Assembly (NCBI RefSeq): GCF_900094795.1
Contig: NZ_FMBC01000012.1
Location: 1 to 64,000 of the forward strand
Origin: Kosakonia oryziphila
Lineage (GTDB): Bacteria; Pseudomonadota; Gammaproteobacteria; Enterobacterales; Enterobacteriaceae
Direction: 5' to 3'
Length of the DNA: 64,000 nt
Part shown: positions 27,411 to 36,840 of the stretch, piece by piece
How the letters are laid out: each line of letters opens with the position of its first letter
How positions within the stretch are numbered: position 1 is the stretch's first letter
Notes under the pieces: generated by a model
Seen by the model: only the letters and a program-made list of their open reading frames with translations
Told to the model about the DNA's origin: nothing
Database searches by the model: none
Position numbers and translations under genes: made by a program

Positions 27411-28985
27411 TTACATTCTCGGCATGGTAATGTCCATCGTCTGAATACGGTAAGCCACCTGGCGCGGGGTCATTCCCAGCAAACGTGCTGCTTTTGCCTG
27501 TACCCAACCGGCTTTCTCCAGCGCGGCGATCAATCTTTGTCGCTCGTCGAGGTTCTGATCGAGCCAGCTCTCTTCGTGTAGTGTGCTGGGTTGCGGCGGT
27601 TTTGGCAGATTCTCCCGGTGGTGAAACAAAATCACGTCGCGATCGATCAGCCCGCTTTCCGACATTACAGCCGATCGCTCAAGGCAGTTTTCCAGTTCAC
27701 GCACGTTTCCGGGCCAGCTATAGCTCATCAACAAACGGATTGCGCCATCGCTGATGCGCAGCGTGCGGTTCTGGTTTTGCGCGATTTTACGCACCAGAAA
27801 GTGTGCCAGCTCGGCAATGTCCTCCTGCCGCTCGCGGAGCGGGGGCAGGGAGATCGGCATCACATTGAGGCGATAGTAGAGATCTTCGCGAAAATTCCCC
27901 AGCCGAACTTCCTCTTCCAGATTGCGGTTGGTGGCGGCAATGATCCGTACGTTCACCTGCAGCGTTTCATCTCCACCGACGCGTTCCATTTCGCCTTCCT
28001 GCAAGATACGCAGCAGTTTCGCCTGAAACGAGGCGCTACTTTCGCCGATCTCATCAAGAAACAGCGTACCGCCATCCGCCAGTTCAAAGCGGCCCTTGCG
28101 CTGGCGTACCGCACCCGTAAACGCCCCTTTTTCATGGCCGAAGAGTTCACTCTCCAGCAGCGTATCAGGCAGAGCCGCACAGTTGAATTTTACAAACGGC
28201 GCGGCGGCGCGCGGTGAATTGTGGTGGATAGCATTGGCAATCAGCTCTTTACCGGTTCCGCTTTCGCCACGCACCAGCACGGTGGTGTCCCAGCGCGATA
28301 CCTGGCGAATAATTTCCAGCGTCTGGCGCATGGCCGCGCTTTTACCGACCATATTTTCAAAGCCAAACGATCGCGACGGCGAGCACCCTCGCTGGCTGGC
28401 GATCTGCGTGGCGGCTGCACGAGGTGAGGGCGAGACGCTGGGCGGTGTCATCAGGCGGACGGTTTGCGCCACCAGATTGGCGACGGTTTCCAGAAAACGC
28501 GTGCAGGCAGGCAGCCGCTCCTCGTAGCGGGCCATTGGCTGGGCGGCCAGCACACCGATAGGCTGTGAGTTTGGGCCCATCAGCGGCACGGCAATAAACG
28601 GCAGGCTGTAATCATATAATCCAAGGCGATCGAGAAAACGCTGATCGTCGGAGACACAGGGCAGCACAAGAGATTGCCCCTGCGACAACACCGTGCCGAC
28701 CAGCCCTTCACCCGGACGGTAGCGAATCTGCGAACTGCCGGGAATAAGCTGTTGATCGGCCTCCTGCAAGGCTTCAATGGTAAGGATCGTTTGTTGGCTG
28801 TCGTACAGGCAGATCATCCCGTGCTGCATAAAGGCATCATTGTGCAGCACGCATAGCACTTCCTGTAGCGTCTGCCCGACCTCCGTCGCCCGGCTTAACA
28901 CCACGCTGATACGCTGCATGGCGGTAAACTGCTGGGAGAGGTCAAAGCGCCAGACGGTGGTACCCGACTCGGTTCGCTGAGTCAT
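27411..28985 (-). CDS. nifA: NifA, sigma-54 activator of nif genes
   Basis: 524 residues. An N-terminal GAF domain is followed by an AAA+ domain with Walker A GESGTGKE, the sigma-54-contacting GAFTGA loop and Walker B GGTLFLDEIGE. The C-terminal Fis-type helix-turn-helix (AKAARLLGMTPRQVAYRIQ) binds TGT-N10-ACA. The linker lacks the cysteine cluster of rhizobial NifA, consistent with oxygen control being through NifL. The start overlaps the nifL stop by four bases (ATGA), which couples their synthesis. Confidence 0.96.
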   Translation of the reverse strand: MTQRTESGTTVWRFDLSQQFTAMQRISVVLSRATEVGQTLQEVLCVLHNDAFMQHGMICLYDSQQTILTIEALQEADQQLIPGSSQIRYRPGEGLVGTVLSQGQSLVLPCVSDDQRFLDRLGLYDYSLPFIAVPLMGPNSQPIGVLAAQPMARYEERLPACTRFLETVANLVAQTVRLMTPPSVSPSPRAAATQIASQRGCSPSRSFGFENMVGKSAAMRQTLEIIRQVSRWDTTVLVRGESGTGKELIANAIHHNSPRAAAPFVKFNCAALPDTLLESELFGHEKGAFTGAVRQRKGRFELADGGTLFLDEIGESSASFQAKLLRILQEGEMERVGGDETLQVNVRIIAATNRNLEEEVRLGNFREDLYYRLNVMPISLPPLRERQEDIAELAHFLVRKIAQNQNRTLRISDGAIRLLMSYSWPGNVRELENCLERSAVMSESGLIDRDVILFHHRENLPKPPQPSTLHEESWLDQNLDERQRLIAALEKAGWVQAKAARLLGMTPRQVAYRIQTMDITMPRM

Positions 28986-30469
28986 AGTGAGCCTCCGGTC
29001 AATGAATGAAATAACGGGAAACGCAGGGTCAGGCAGGTGCCTCCCTGAGGTCGGGAGGTCAGTTCTATTGCGCCGCGATGGTGGGCGACCAGTGTCTGGA
29101 TCAACCGCAGCTCCATGCCTTTACCGGGAGCATTGAGTGCATCGGGGGAATGGGTATAGCGCACCTGAATCAGCGGCACATTGTCATTTAAATAGAACGA
29201 CAGCCAGCCGCTCTCTTCGCGGGCGTAAAGCTGAGTCTGCACCGTGAAATCACGTAGCTCAGCGGCAATATCCAGGGTTCTGTCGAGCCACAGGCTCAGG
29301 CAGGCAAGCAGTTGTGTTCGCTGGCCAAAGCCCACCAGATCGGGGGATTCCAGCTCAATTTGCAGGTTTTCGCCCTGGTTATATCGGGTGTGATACAGGG
29401 CGCGCAGGTCGTCAAGGAAAGGCTGAAGTGGCCAAACTGCCGGGCTTTCCAGCTCCAGCGACGGACGGCAGCGTTGCAGCCGCGCCATCGCTTCTTCGCC
29501 TTCACGCCAGGCGGCATCCAGCGCCAGATTGCTGTGATCGTCGCCATTTAAACGGCGCGCGGCGGCCAGCATATTGATCGGGCAATTGAGTTGCACCAGC
29601 GCGGCGTCCAGCGATTCGCGGATCGCCGCCAGCAATTTACCGCTAGTTATCTGCTGTTTCAGACGATCAAGGCGCCCCTGTTCCTGTTGTTGCTGGTGCT
29701 GGGTATTGTCGGTGATCACCACCAGCGTGCGCGGCACGGCGCTATCAATAAAGTAGCGGCCCGCTTCTTCACTGACGCCCGGCAGCGCCCAACTGGTGAC
29801 GGACAACCAGCGCACGCTGCCACGCAGCGCTACTGGCAGCACCTGGCCCTGAGCCAGTTCCGCCTTACGGGCGGAAAAATTGAGTTCGGTGAGCAGCTCT
29901 TTACCACCGCAATCGGCGCAAAAGGTTTTGTAGACGAGGTTATCCATTACCACCTGATCGCGTTCATCAACCACCACAACTGCCGCCGGAATGTTATTCA
30001 ACACGGCTTCGGTTAGCGTCATATGATTGCGCAGCCGCTGTTCCAGTGCGTAGCTGGCGCTGATGTCGCGCTGCATTGCCAGGTAATGTTCGAGTTTGCC
30101 GAACGCATTAAACAGCGGGGTGATGTCGATTTCCACCAGAAACAGGCTGCCGTCGCGGCGACGATTGATCAGTTGCCCGCGCCACGGACGATGTTGCAGC
30201 AGGGTGTGCCACATATCCTGATAGATTTCACGCGGCGTCTGTTTACTGGCAAGCAGGCGCGGGTTTTGCTGCAACAACTCTTCCAGCTCATACCCCGACT
30301 GGCGGCAAAATGCGGGGTTGGCGTACAGAATATGGGCATTGGCATCGGTCAGTGAAATCGCGACGGGAGCCTGTTCAACCATGGTGAAAAACAACCCGGG
30401 ATGCTGTTGTGAGAGCACCCCGGCGATCTCGGCGGGCGCTGCGGCGTCCATCATCATATTCAGGGTCAT
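28982..30469 (-). CDS. nifL: NifL, redox and nitrogen-sensing anti-activator of NifA
   Basis: 495 residues from ATG 30469 (AGGAG six bases upstream; GTG 30472 is less likely). The N-terminal PAS domain that holds FAD (HPGLFFTMVEQAPVAISLTD, NPAFCRQSGYE) is followed by a second PAS and a kinase-like GHKL domain (GKGMELRLIQTLVAHHRGAI). The expected H-box histidine is not obvious, matching the known non-kinase nature of NifL. It blocks NifA under oxygen or fixed nitrogen. Confidence 0.95.
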   Translation of the reverse strand: MTLNMMMDAAAPAEIAGVLSQQHPGLFFTMVEQAPVAISLTDANAHILYANPAFCRQSGYELEELLQQNPRLLASKQTPREIYQDMWHTLLQHRPWRGQLINRRRDGSLFLVEIDITPLFNAFGKLEHYLAMQRDISASYALEQRLRNHMTLTEAVLNNIPAAVVVVDERDQVVMDNLVYKTFCADCGGKELLTELNFSARKAELAQGQVLPVALRGSVRWLSVTSWALPGVSEEAGRYFIDSAVPRTLVVITDNTQHQQQQEQGRLDRLKQQITSGKLLAAIRESLDAALVQLNCPINMLAAARRLNGDDHSNLALDAAWREGEEAMARLQRCRPSLELESPAVWPLQPFLDDLRALYHTRYNQGENLQIELESPDLVGFGQRTQLLACLSLWLDRTLDIAAELRDFTVQTQLYAREESGWLSFYLNDNVPLIQVRYTHSPDALNAPGKGMELRLIQTLVAHHRGAIELTSRPQGGTCLTLRFPLFHSLTGGSL

Positions 30470-30496
30470 CACAAACTCCTGTGGTCAACATGGGAA

Positions 30497-30512
30497 TGTC
30501 GCAGTTATGACA
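30497..30512 (+). promoter_or_regulatory. NifA upstream activator site for nifF
   Basis: TGTCGCAGTTATGACA fits TGT-N10-ACA. It is centred about 270 bases upstream of the predicted nifF start point, similar to the distance recalled for Klebsiella nifF. It lies within the transcribed leader of nifL, so NifA bound here could also affect nifLA. Confidence 0.75.
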
Positions 30513-30566
30513 ATTTGTGCCACCTGTCGACTTTCATCCGAACATAAACGGACGCTCATTAACCAT

Positions 30567-30580
30567 GCAAAGGATACGCC
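30567..30580 (-). promoter_or_regulatory. Sigma-54 promoter of nifLA
   Basis: The minus strand reads AGGCGTATCCTTTGCA with GG-N10-GC spacing. The predicted start point is near 30555, leaving a leader of about 86 bases before nifL. The weak -24 box (AGGCGT) resembles the Klebsiella nifL promoter. Confidence 0.78.
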
Positions 30581-30690
30581 TTTGACCTCTGTTACTCGCC
30601 GTAAGATTGATCCAGATCCCTGTTTGCCGCCGATTTTTAGTCTTTTGCCCTCTGGCTGTGCGCAGCAGAGGCCATTCTGGCGGATAAAAA

Positions 30691-30727
30691 AGCGCCGCTC
30701 TGGTGCATAACGGGCCAATACAGTGCA
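30691..30727 (-). promoter_or_regulatory. Tandem NtrC-like binding sites for nifLA
   Basis: On the minus strand two TGCAC half-sites begin 17-bp elements: TGCACCAGAGCGGCGCT (30707-30691) and TGCACTGTATTGG... (30727-30711). Centres are 20 bp apart, two helical turns, at about -144 and -164 from the predicted nifL start. Klebsiella nifL is known to have two NtrC sites at nearly these positions. The right halves are poor matches. Confidence 0.6.
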
Positions 30728-30747
30728 GCCATTGCCCGGCAAAAAAA

Positions 30748-30764
30748 CTGGCACAGCCTTCGCA
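30748..30764 (+). promoter_or_regulatory. Sigma-54 promoter of nifF
   Basis: CTGGCACAGCCTTCGCA has the preferred TGGCAC -24 box and GG-N10-GC spacing. The start point would be near 30775, about 52 bases before nifF. Confidence 0.85.
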
Positions 30765-30826
30765 ATATCTCCGGTGATAGCCGCCTGTTCATGGCGGATT
30801 TACACTTTTTCTCACAGGAGCACGCG

Positions 30827-31357
30827 ATGGCTAACATTGGAATTTTCTTCGGTACTGATACGGGCAAAACCCGCAAGATTGCCAAAATGATCCACAAAAA
30901 ACTGGGTGCGGCGGCCGATGCGCCGGTGAATATCAACCGTACCGATCTTGACACGTTTCTTTCTTATCCGGTGCTGCTGCTGGGGACACCAACGCTCGGC
31001 GACGGGCAACTACCGGGGCTGAATGCTGGCTGTGAGGAAGCGTCATGGGGAGAGTTTGTCGCCCAGCTTGATAGCAACAGCCTGAGCGGTAAAACCGTGG
31101 CGTTGTTTGGTCTTGGCGACCAGGTGGGCTACCCGGATAACTTCGTCAGTGGCCTGCGCGCGCTGTATGACGTGCTGAAAAACAGCGGCGCGCAGATTGT
31201 TGGCCACTGGCCGAATGAAGGCTATGAATTCAACGCCTCATCGGCGCTGGAGGCGGATAAATTTGTCGGCTTAGTGATCGATCAGGACAACCAGTATGAC
31301 CTGACCGACGAGCGGGTGGATGCCTGGCTGGAAACCCTTAAACCGGTATTTTTGTAA
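30827..31357 (+). CDS. nifF: NifF, flavodoxin electron donor to nitrogenase
   Basis: 176 residues beginning MANIGIFFGTDTGKTRKIAK, whose GTDTGKT loop binds the FMN phosphate. Further FMN-contact segments are LGTPTLGDGQLPG and FGLGDQVGYPDNF. It shuttles electrons from NifJ to the Fe protein NifH. I chose ATG 30827 with CAGGAG upstream rather than the ATG twelve codons earlier, because it gives the standard flavodoxin start. It is transcribed divergently from nifLA and converges on nifM. Confidence 0.95.
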   Translation: MANIGIFFGTDTGKTRKIAKMIHKKLGAAADAPVNINRTDLDTFLSYPVLLLGTPTLGDGQLPGLNAGCEEASWGEFVAQLDSNSLSGKTVALFGLGDQVGYPDNFVSGLRALYDVLKNSGAQIVGHWPNEGYEFNASSALEADKFVGLVIDQDNQYDLTDERVDAWLETLKPVFL

Positions 31358-31365
31358 GCGATATG

Positions 31366-31391
31366 GCCGGGTAACGCTGTATTTACCCGGC
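31366..31391. terminator. Hairpin between convergent nifF and nifM
   Basis: GCCGGGTAA (31366-31374) and TTACCCGGC (31383-31391) form a perfect 9-bp stem with an eight-base loop, eight bases after the nifF stop. Neither side has a T run, so any termination is probably weak or Rho-assisted. Confidence 0.5.
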
Positions 31392-31468
31392 AACAACCAC
31401 AGGTTAGACAGGAAGGCTTGATAAGTGTTCGCACCATCCGGCGGTGCATGTTGAGGATTACGGTGAAA

Positions 31469-32263
31469 TTATCCCGCCACCACGCTGCGGGTTAACGCCG
31501 CCAGCCACTGTCGCTGGTACTGCTGCTGATGTTGACCAATCAAATAACGTCTCGCTTTTTCCAGCGCTTCTTCCTGCGGCATCGGTGCGGCGTCACGGAT
31601 CGCTTCGCACCACAACAGATGCCAGCCGAGGCGGGTTTCGATGGGCGCGCTGAGGCCATTTTCCGCGAGCGCAAACAGTGCGGCGTCGAGTTCTGGATAG
31701 AGCAGCCCTTGGCTTATCCAGCCGAGACGTCCGCCCTCCAGTGCGCTGGGGCAGTGAGAGTAGCGCTGCGACAGCCGGGCAAAAGCCTGGCGCGAGGCGC
31801 TAATGTCCTGATGAAAGCGGCGGATCTGGCGCTGCACTGCGGCATCGTCGTTATCGACCGTCAGCAACAGGTGAGATGTCAGCCGCTGCGGCGGGCGCAT
31901 AAACTGCGCCTGATGTTGCTGATACCACGCCAGCACCTGTAAATCGTCCGGCAGCGGGGCGCGTCTGGCAACATCGGCGAACTGCCACTCCATACGGGCA
32001 TGATGCCGGATCACCGTTTGCCGCTCGCCAGCAGAAAAATGCCCGTCATCCAGCCAGCTTGCCAGCGAGGTCGCGACACTTTGCAGTAGGCTATCCGGCA
32101 GAGCTTCACCGACAGCAACTTCCACCACCGCCTGTTCCAGTTGGCACTGGCGGGTAAAGGCGTCGTCGAAAGCAGTTTGCTGATCGGCAGGAATGTGTTC
32201 CGGTTCGCACTGCCAGCGCGTTATCGCCAGCCGCCGCCGGGCGAAGCGTTGCCACGGTGTCAT
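31469..32263 (-). CDS. nifM: NifM, peptidyl-prolyl isomerase for NifH maturation
   Basis: 264 residues. The C-terminal parvulin (PpiC) domain is recognisable by RLTSHLLLTVDND, SQRYSHCPSALEGGRLGWIS and ENGLSAPIETRLGWHLLWCE. The N-terminal helical part is NifM-specific. It is needed for folding of the Fe protein. The start overlaps the nifZ stop by four bases (ATGA); it is the last gene of nifUSVWZM. Confidence 0.92.
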   Translation of the reverse strand: MTPWQRFARRRLAITRWQCEPEHIPADQQTAFDDAFTRQCQLEQAVVEVAVGEALPDSLLQSVATSLASWLDDGHFSAGERQTVIRHHARMEWQFADVARRAPLPDDLQVLAWYQQHQAQFMRPPQRLTSHLLLTVDNDDAAVQRQIRRFHQDISASRQAFARLSQRYSHCPSALEGGRLGWISQGLLYPELDAALFALAENGLSAPIETRLGWHLLWCEAIRDAAPMPQEEALEKARRYLIGQHQQQYQRQWLAALTRSVVAG

Positions 32264-32703
32264 ACATCGGTCTCCAGCAGGATGATGGCGCTGGCGGGTA
32301 CCTGGAACCAGCGCCCGGAAAACGTGACGGTGTAACTATCGCCGCTTTCGCCCTGGTCCGTTCCTTCGATGCAACCATGCTCTCCGGCGGCGATTACCAC
32401 TTCGCCATTCACTGACAGCGCGTGGCGGCAGGCAACCCGATCGCCATACTGAAACTGCCCGGCGTGCCACGGAACAGAAAGCGGCAGCAGTTCCTGCTCG
32501 CGGCAGCCAACCACTAAATCATCATCAAGAAAATGCACCTGATAGATAATCTGATCCATCAAAAACGTGCCCCATTCGCGGACAAAACCCGTACTGCCGC
32601 GACGAACCAGCAGGTCGCCGCGCGCAAAGCCGCGCATGGTGCCGTCATTGCGAATGGCGCGGGTAACGCGCACCTCTTCGCCAAAATCGAATTTTTGTCT
32701 CAT
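32260..32703 (-). CDS. nifZ: NifZ, P-cluster assembly factor
   Basis: 147 residues from ATG 32703, beginning MRQKFDFGEEVRVTRAIRND, the family start. The longer open frame upstream lies inside nifW. It has the family motif GDLLVRRGSTGFVREWGTFL and a second, partly repeated barrel (DRVACRHALSVNGEVVIAAG). NifZ helps form the second P-cluster of the MoFe protein. ATGA overlaps link it to both nifW and nifM. Confidence 0.92.
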   Translation of the reverse strand: MRQKFDFGEEVRVTRAIRNDGTMRGFARGDLLVRRGSTGFVREWGTFLMDQIIYQVHFLDDDLVVGCREQELLPLSVPWHAGQFQYGDRVACRHALSVNGEVVIAAGEHGCIEGTDQGESGDSYTVTFSGRWFQVPASAIILLETDV

Positions 32704-32960
32704 GGGGTCTGCTCCGGAAGGTAGTGCTGATAGCTCTCCGTCAGCAACCTGCGCGCCAGCAGCCACGGGGCACGGGGTGCCTCTTCAAGCAGATTGCGCA
32801 GCGGTACGTTTTGCCGCAATCGTTGGTGAAACTCCCGTAACACCGGCAGACAGCAGTGGCGCAGCACCAGCGGGTCATACGGCACGCTGAAAAACTCAAA
32901 AAAGGATTCGGCGCTATCGAGTTCATCCACGCCGGGGATTTGATAAAACCACTCCATCAT
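32700..32960 (-). CDS. nifW: NifW, nitrogenase-stabilising protein
   Basis: 86 residues beginning [20 protein letters not shown]. Conserved features are FFSVPYDPLVLRHCCLPVLREFH... and the helical C terminus. It associates with the MoFe protein and helps maturation or oxygen protection. ATG 32960 overlaps the nifV stop by one base (TGATG). Confidence 0.93.
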   Translation of the reverse strand: MMEWFYQIPGVDELDSAESFFEFFSVPYDPLVLRHCCLPVLREFHQRLRQNVPLRNLLEEAPRAPWLLARRLLTESYQHYLPEQTP

Positions 32961-34099
32961 CAGCCCCTCGCAAAATGTGCAGATTCCCCGCACAGCGCAT
33001 CGTAGAGTGCCACCAGTTCATCCTCTTTTGGTGTGCGTTTCCAGCGTTCAGCAAAGCGGCGGATCGCCGGCAGCAGCAGATCGATTTGCAGGGTATCGAG
33101 GTGATATCCCATGCGGGCGAAGACGCCATCCACCGCCTGGCGGCCGGAGTGTTTGCCCAGCACCAGCCGGTACTCACGACCCATCAGCGCCGGATCAATC
33201 GCCTGATAGCTTTCGCGATCGCGCAGCAGCGCCGCGACATGAACGCCAGATTCATGGGTGAACACCTGCGAACCTACCAGTGGTTGCTGCGGGTCAATCG
33301 CCCGCTGTGCCGCGTTGGCCACGGTCTGGCACAGAGACGGCAGGCGTGTAAAATCAACGCCACAATCCCGTTGCAGACAGCGGCTCAGGCTCAGCGCAAC
33401 GGTTTCCAGTGCGGCATTGCCTGCGCGTTCGCCCAGTCCCAGCACTGTAGTGTTGACGCTGGTGGCTCCGGCACGTACTGCCGCCAGCGTATTGGCGGTC
33501 GCCAGCCCCAGATCATTGTGCGCGTGCATTTCGATTTCACCCGGCCAGTATTCGCCAAGCGCCTGGATGCGTACGGTGGTGGTAAAGGGATCGAGCAGGC
33601 CGAGAGTGTCGGCAAAACGTAGCCGTTTCGCTCCCGCCTCGCGGGCGATATCGGCAATCTGGTTCAACGTCTGATCGCTGGCGCGCGAGGCATCTTCACA
33701 GCCGACACAAACCTGCATTCCCAGCGTCCGCGCTTGCGCAATCAGCGTACCCAGTTTATCGAGCAACTGCGGTAGCGGCTCGCGAAGCTTGTACTGGCGT
33801 AGCTTATCTGAAGCGGGCAGAGAGATATCCACCCAGTCCATACCAAGATCGGCGCTCTGGCGGATCTCGTCGCTGTTCATCCGACACCAGGACATCAGCG
33901 TTGCGGCGGGCAAATGCTGGCGTACCTGTAAAATACGCTGGCGCTCCTCGTCGCCCATCGCTGGCGTGCCGATTTCGAGCGCGGTTATGCCCGCGGCAAA
34001 CAACGCCTCGGCGATGGCGATTTTCTCGCTGGCAAGAAAAGCGACACCGGGGCTCTGTTCACCGTCGCGCAGGGTAGTGTCGTTGATAAGCACGTTCAT
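32960..34099 (-). CDS. nifV: NifV, homocitrate synthase
   Basis: 379 residues from ATG 34099, beginning [20 protein letters not shown]. The catalytic barrel motif [14 protein letters not shown] and metal-binding [14 protein letters not shown] are intact. It condenses acetyl-CoA with 2-oxoglutarate to make the homocitrate ligand of FeMo-co. The open frame extends 32 codons upstream without family similarity. It follows nifS by 10 bases. Confidence 0.95.
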   Translation of the reverse strand: MNVLINDTTLRDGEQSPGVAFLASEKIAIAEALFAAGITALEIGTPAMGDEERQRILQVRQHLPAATLMSWCRMNSDEIRQSADLGMDWVDISLPASDKLRQYKLREPLPQLLDKLGTLIAQARTLGMQVCVGCEDASRASDQTLNQIADIAREAGAKRLRFADTLGLLDPFTTTVRIQALGEYWPGEIEMHAHNDLGLATANTLAAVRAGATSVNTTVLGLGERAGNAALETVALSLSRCLQRDCGVDFTRLPSLCQTVANAAQRAIDPQQPLVGSQVFTHESGVHVAALLRDRESYQAIDPALMGREYRLVLGKHSGRQAVDGVFARMGYHLDTLQIDLLLPAIRRFAERWKRTPKEDELVALYDALCGESAHFARG

Positions 34100-34109
34100 G
34101 CGCGCCGCC

Positions 34110-35312
34110 TTAGCCGTATAACGGCGCAAATGCCGAATCAGCCACCACGGTTTTTCCCTCCTGCCAGTAGGGCGAGAGCATCCGCAGACGGGCAATAATC
34201 GTTGGCAGTGTGTCGATTACGTAGTCGATCTCTTTCTCACGCGTATAGCGCGACAGCGAGAAACGAATCGTACCGTGCGCGGCAGTGTAAGGAATGTTCA
34301 TCGCCCGCATAACATGCGAAGGCTCCAGCGAACCGGAGGTACAGGCGCTACCACTCGACGCCGCAATTCCCATCTGATTCAGCAGCAATAAAATGGCTTC
34401 CCCTTCGATAAACTCAAACGCCAGATTGGTGGTGCCCGGTACGCGCGGCTGATTGCCACCCATCACCATTACGGAAGGCACCTGCGCTATGAGGCCTTTT
34501 TCCAGTCGATCGCGCAGTTGCGCCAGCGAGGAGGCACCCGGCAGATGGATTTGCGCCAGTTCGCAGGCCGCGCCCATGCCGACAATCCCGGCGATGTTTT
34601 CTGTCCCGGCACGGCGACCTCTCTCCTGATGGCCGCCGCGCAGCAGCGGACGAAAACGTGTCCCGCGCCGCAGATAGAGGCAGCCTATGCCTTTCGGCCC
34701 GTGCAGTTTGTGTGCCGAACAGGAGAGCATATCGATCTGTGTACGGCCAATATCCAGCGGAATTTTTCCGACCACCTGCACGGCATCACAGTGGAACAGC
34801 GCACCGTATTCCTGTGCCATGGCCGCCATTTCAATCACCGGAAACAGCACGCCGGTTTCGTTGTTCGCCCACATCACACTGACCACCGCTACCTGCGGGC
34901 TTAGCGCCTGGCGGTACTGCGCCATATCCAGTGCACCGTCGGCATTAACGCCAATGCGGTGGATCAGATAACCCTGGCGCTCCAGGTGTTCGCAAACGGC
35001 AAGCGTGGCCGGGTGTTCCACCGCTGTGGTAATAATTTCCCGGCGCTCCGGCATCAGTTCAACACAGGCGAGCAGCGCCGTTGACGTGGCTTCGGTGGCA
35101 CAGGAGGTGAAAATAATCTCGCTGGCATGGTCGGCACCAAGCAGGTCGGCAACCTGCTGGTGCGCACGCTCAAGGGCCGCGCGGGAAGGTGTGCCGAAAT
35201 CATGAATCGAAGACGGGTTACCATAATGCTCGGTCAGGAAGGGCATCATCGCTTCCAGTACCATCGGATCGATTCGCGTGGTGGCGTTGTTATCCAGATA
35301 AACCTGTTTCAT
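34110..35312 (-). CDS. nifS: NifS, cysteine desulfurase
   Basis: 400 residues. The PLP lysine is in [15 protein letters not shown] and the persulfide-forming cysteine in [16 protein letters not shown]. The N terminus, [18 protein letters not shown], is classic. It supplies sulfur to NifU for nitrogenase Fe-S clusters. It starts 16 bases after the nifU stop. Confidence 0.96.
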   Translation of the reverse strand: MKQVYLDNNATTRIDPMVLEAMMPFLTEHYGNPSSIHDFGTPSRAALERAHQQVADLLGADHASEIIFTSCATEATSTALLACVELMPERREIITTAVEHPATLAVCEHLERQGYLIHRIGVNADGALDMAQYRQALSPQVAVVSVMWANNETGVLFPVIEMAAMAQEYGALFHCDAVQVVGKIPLDIGRTQIDMLSCSAHKLHGPKGIGCLYLRRGTRFRPLLRGGHQERGRRAGTENIAGIVGMGAACELAQIHLPGASSLAQLRDRLEKGLIAQVPSVMVMGGNQPRVPGTTNLAFEFIEGEAILLLLNQMGIAASSGSACTSGSLEPSHVMRAMNIPYTAAHGTIRFSLSRYTREKEIDYVIDTLPTIIARLRMLSPYWQEGKTVVADSAFAPLYG

Positions 35313-35328
35313 GTTCTTCCCCTCTCTG

Positions 35329-36168
35329 TTAATACGCTGCGGCTTCGGCGGCCACGACTTCCATATAACAGCCGGTGCGTTCCATCAGTTTTTGCTGTAA
35401 CCAGGCGAGCGTCATGTCGGTCATCATGCAGCCGCTACAACTGCCGGAGAGACTGACCGTGACTTTGTGGTTTGCCACACTGAGCAGCGCCATATCGCCA
35501 CCATCGGCCTGAACATGCGGGCGCAGTTCGGTAATGGCATCAACCACTTCCTGCCAGTGCGGATCTTTGGTTGTCGCAACCGGCGCGGCGACCTGCGGGT
35601 GCTGTGCGAGAATATCGGCCAGCGCCAGTTCGATTTTTTCATGGCACGAGGTACAACCGCCGCCGGCTTTGGTGTAGTTGATCACCTCTTCCAGCGTAGT
35701 CAGCCCGTTGCTCAGCACCGCGCGGCGAATCTGTCCTTCATCCACGCCAAAGCACTTACAAATCAGTGCGCCTTCTTCGTGCTCATCTTCCAGCGTCTCG
35801 CCGCGGTAGTTAGCGATGGCAGCGCGCAGCGCTTCCTGGCCCATGACTGAGCAGTGCATTTTTTGCGGCGGTAAACCGTCAAGATAATCGGCAATCTGTT
35901 GGTTGGTGACCTGTTCGGCCTGCGCCAGTGTGCGGCCGATAATCAGTTCCGTTAAGGCGGAAGAAGAGGCAATCGCACTGCCGCAGCCAAAGGTCTGAAA
36001 CCCGGCCTCAAGAATGGTTTCATCTTGCGGATCCACTCGCAGCATCAGCCGTAACGCATCGCCACAGCTTAACGATCCCACATCACCCACGGCGTTGGCG
36101 TTTTCCACCACCCGTGCGTTACGGGGATTAAAAAAATGATCTTTCACTTTCTCGGAGTAATTCCACAT
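35329..36168 (-). CDS. nifU: NifU, Fe-S cluster scaffold
   Basis: 279 residues from ATG 36168 ([20 protein letters not shown]). Three domains are visible. The first is IscU-like, with its cluster cysteines in [26 protein letters not shown] and KMHCSVMGQ. The central [2Fe-2S] domain reads [12 protein letters not shown] and [12 protein letters not shown]. The C-terminal Nfu-like domain carries [11 protein letters not shown]. It heads the nifUSVWZM operon, behind its own sigma-54 promoter. Confidence 0.95.
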   Translation of the reverse strand: MWNYSEKVKDHFFNPRNARVVENANAVGDVGSLSCGDALRLMLRVDPQDETILEAGFQTFGCGSAIASSSALTELIIGRTLAQAEQVTNQQIADYLDGLPPQKMHCSVMGQEALRAAIANYRGETLEDEHEEGALICKCFGVDEGQIRRAVLSNGLTTLEEVINYTKAGGGCTSCHEKIELALADILAQHPQVAAPVATTKDPHWQEVVDAITELRPHVQADGGDMALLSVANHKVTVSLSGSCSGCMMTDMTLAWLQQKLMERTGCYMEVVAAEAAAY

Positions 36169-36249
36169 GCTTTTGGCTCCCAGTATGTATGACGGAACGC
36201 GCCGGAGCGCATTACACCGCGTCAATCAACAGCGTGTAATAGGGGGGAA

Positions 36250-36263
36250 GCAAAAGCAGTACC
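36250..36263 (-). promoter_or_regulatory. Sigma-54 promoter of nifUSVWZM
   Basis: The minus strand reads CTGGTACTGCTTTTGCTT, giving TGG and TTGC boxes with GG-N10-GC spacing. The start point would be near 36238, 70 bases before nifU. Confidence 0.83.
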
Positions 36264-36310
36264 AGAAAGTTAATTCTTTATATTTCAATGAGATGATTTT
36301 GTTGTCTGAC

Positions 36311-36340
36311 ATAAAACTGCGAACTATGTCGCAGTTTTAT
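36311..36340. terminator. Perfect 11-bp inverted repeat between nifX and nifU
   Basis: ATAAAACTGCG (36311-36321) and CGCAGTTTTAT (36330-36340) are separated by eight bases. The form, an A-rich and T-rich flank built into the stem, suits a bidirectional terminator for nifENX. It also sits between the NifA site and the promoter of nifU. Confidence 0.6.
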
Positions 36341-36348
36341 GTTGGCTT

Positions 36349-36364
36349 TGTCACAGAGCTGACA
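36349..36364 (-). promoter_or_regulatory. NifA upstream activator site for nifU
   Basis: TGTCACAGAGCTGACA is a perfect TGT-N10-ACA palindrome centred about 118 bases upstream of the predicted nifU start point and 12 bases after the nifX stop. Confidence 0.83.
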
Positions 36365-36375
36365 CAGAAAAGGAA

Positions 36376-36840
36376 TTAGCGCTTATCCTCTTCCTGCCAC
36401 TCATCCTCCTGCAGCAGGCGGGCAAAGCGATCGGGATTGCGGCTGCGCTCACTTCTTCGCTGCTCTTTGTCGTACCAGTAGTGTTGGATCTCCTGCAACA
36501 GCCCGACAATCGGCGTATCAGCCGGAACGCGCACCGCGCGTACGCCGACCTGCAAAAGCTGGCGAAAAACCGTCTCACCGATCGCGACACAGTAGAGCGT
36601 CACGCAATCCTCCAGCGCGCTAATCCGGCTGGTCAGCTTCTCCTGTTGATGACCGGGCAGTACCGTGAAATCCACCACCCGCAGCAGGGTAACGTCATCC
36701 TCTTTGACGCCGTACACCACCAGCCGCGGCGTGGCGCCGAAATGCTGATCGACATGGTGGTAATCCGAACTGGCAAAGGCCACTCTCATCGACCATTCGC
36801 TGTCGCAGATGGTGCTGAATTGTCGGTTAACATGTTGCAT
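36376..36840 (-). CDS. nifX: NifX, FeMo-co precursor carrier
   Basis: 154 residues from ATG 36840, beginning MQHVNRQFSTICDSEWSMRV. It has the NifX/NafY fold (MRVAFASSDYHHVDQHFGAT, ISALEDCVTLYCVAIG). It binds NifB-co or VK-cluster and passes it to NifEN. The longer open frame upstream lies inside nifN. The start overlaps the nifN end by 14 bases. Confidence 0.93.
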   Translation of the reverse strand: MQHVNRQFSTICDSEWSMRVAFASSDYHHVDQHFGATPRLVVYGVKEDDVTLLRVVDFTVLPGHQQEKLTSRISALEDCVTLYCVAIGETVFRQLLQVGVRAVRVPADTPIVGLLQEIQHYWYDKEQRRSERSRNPDRFARLLQEDEWQEEDKR

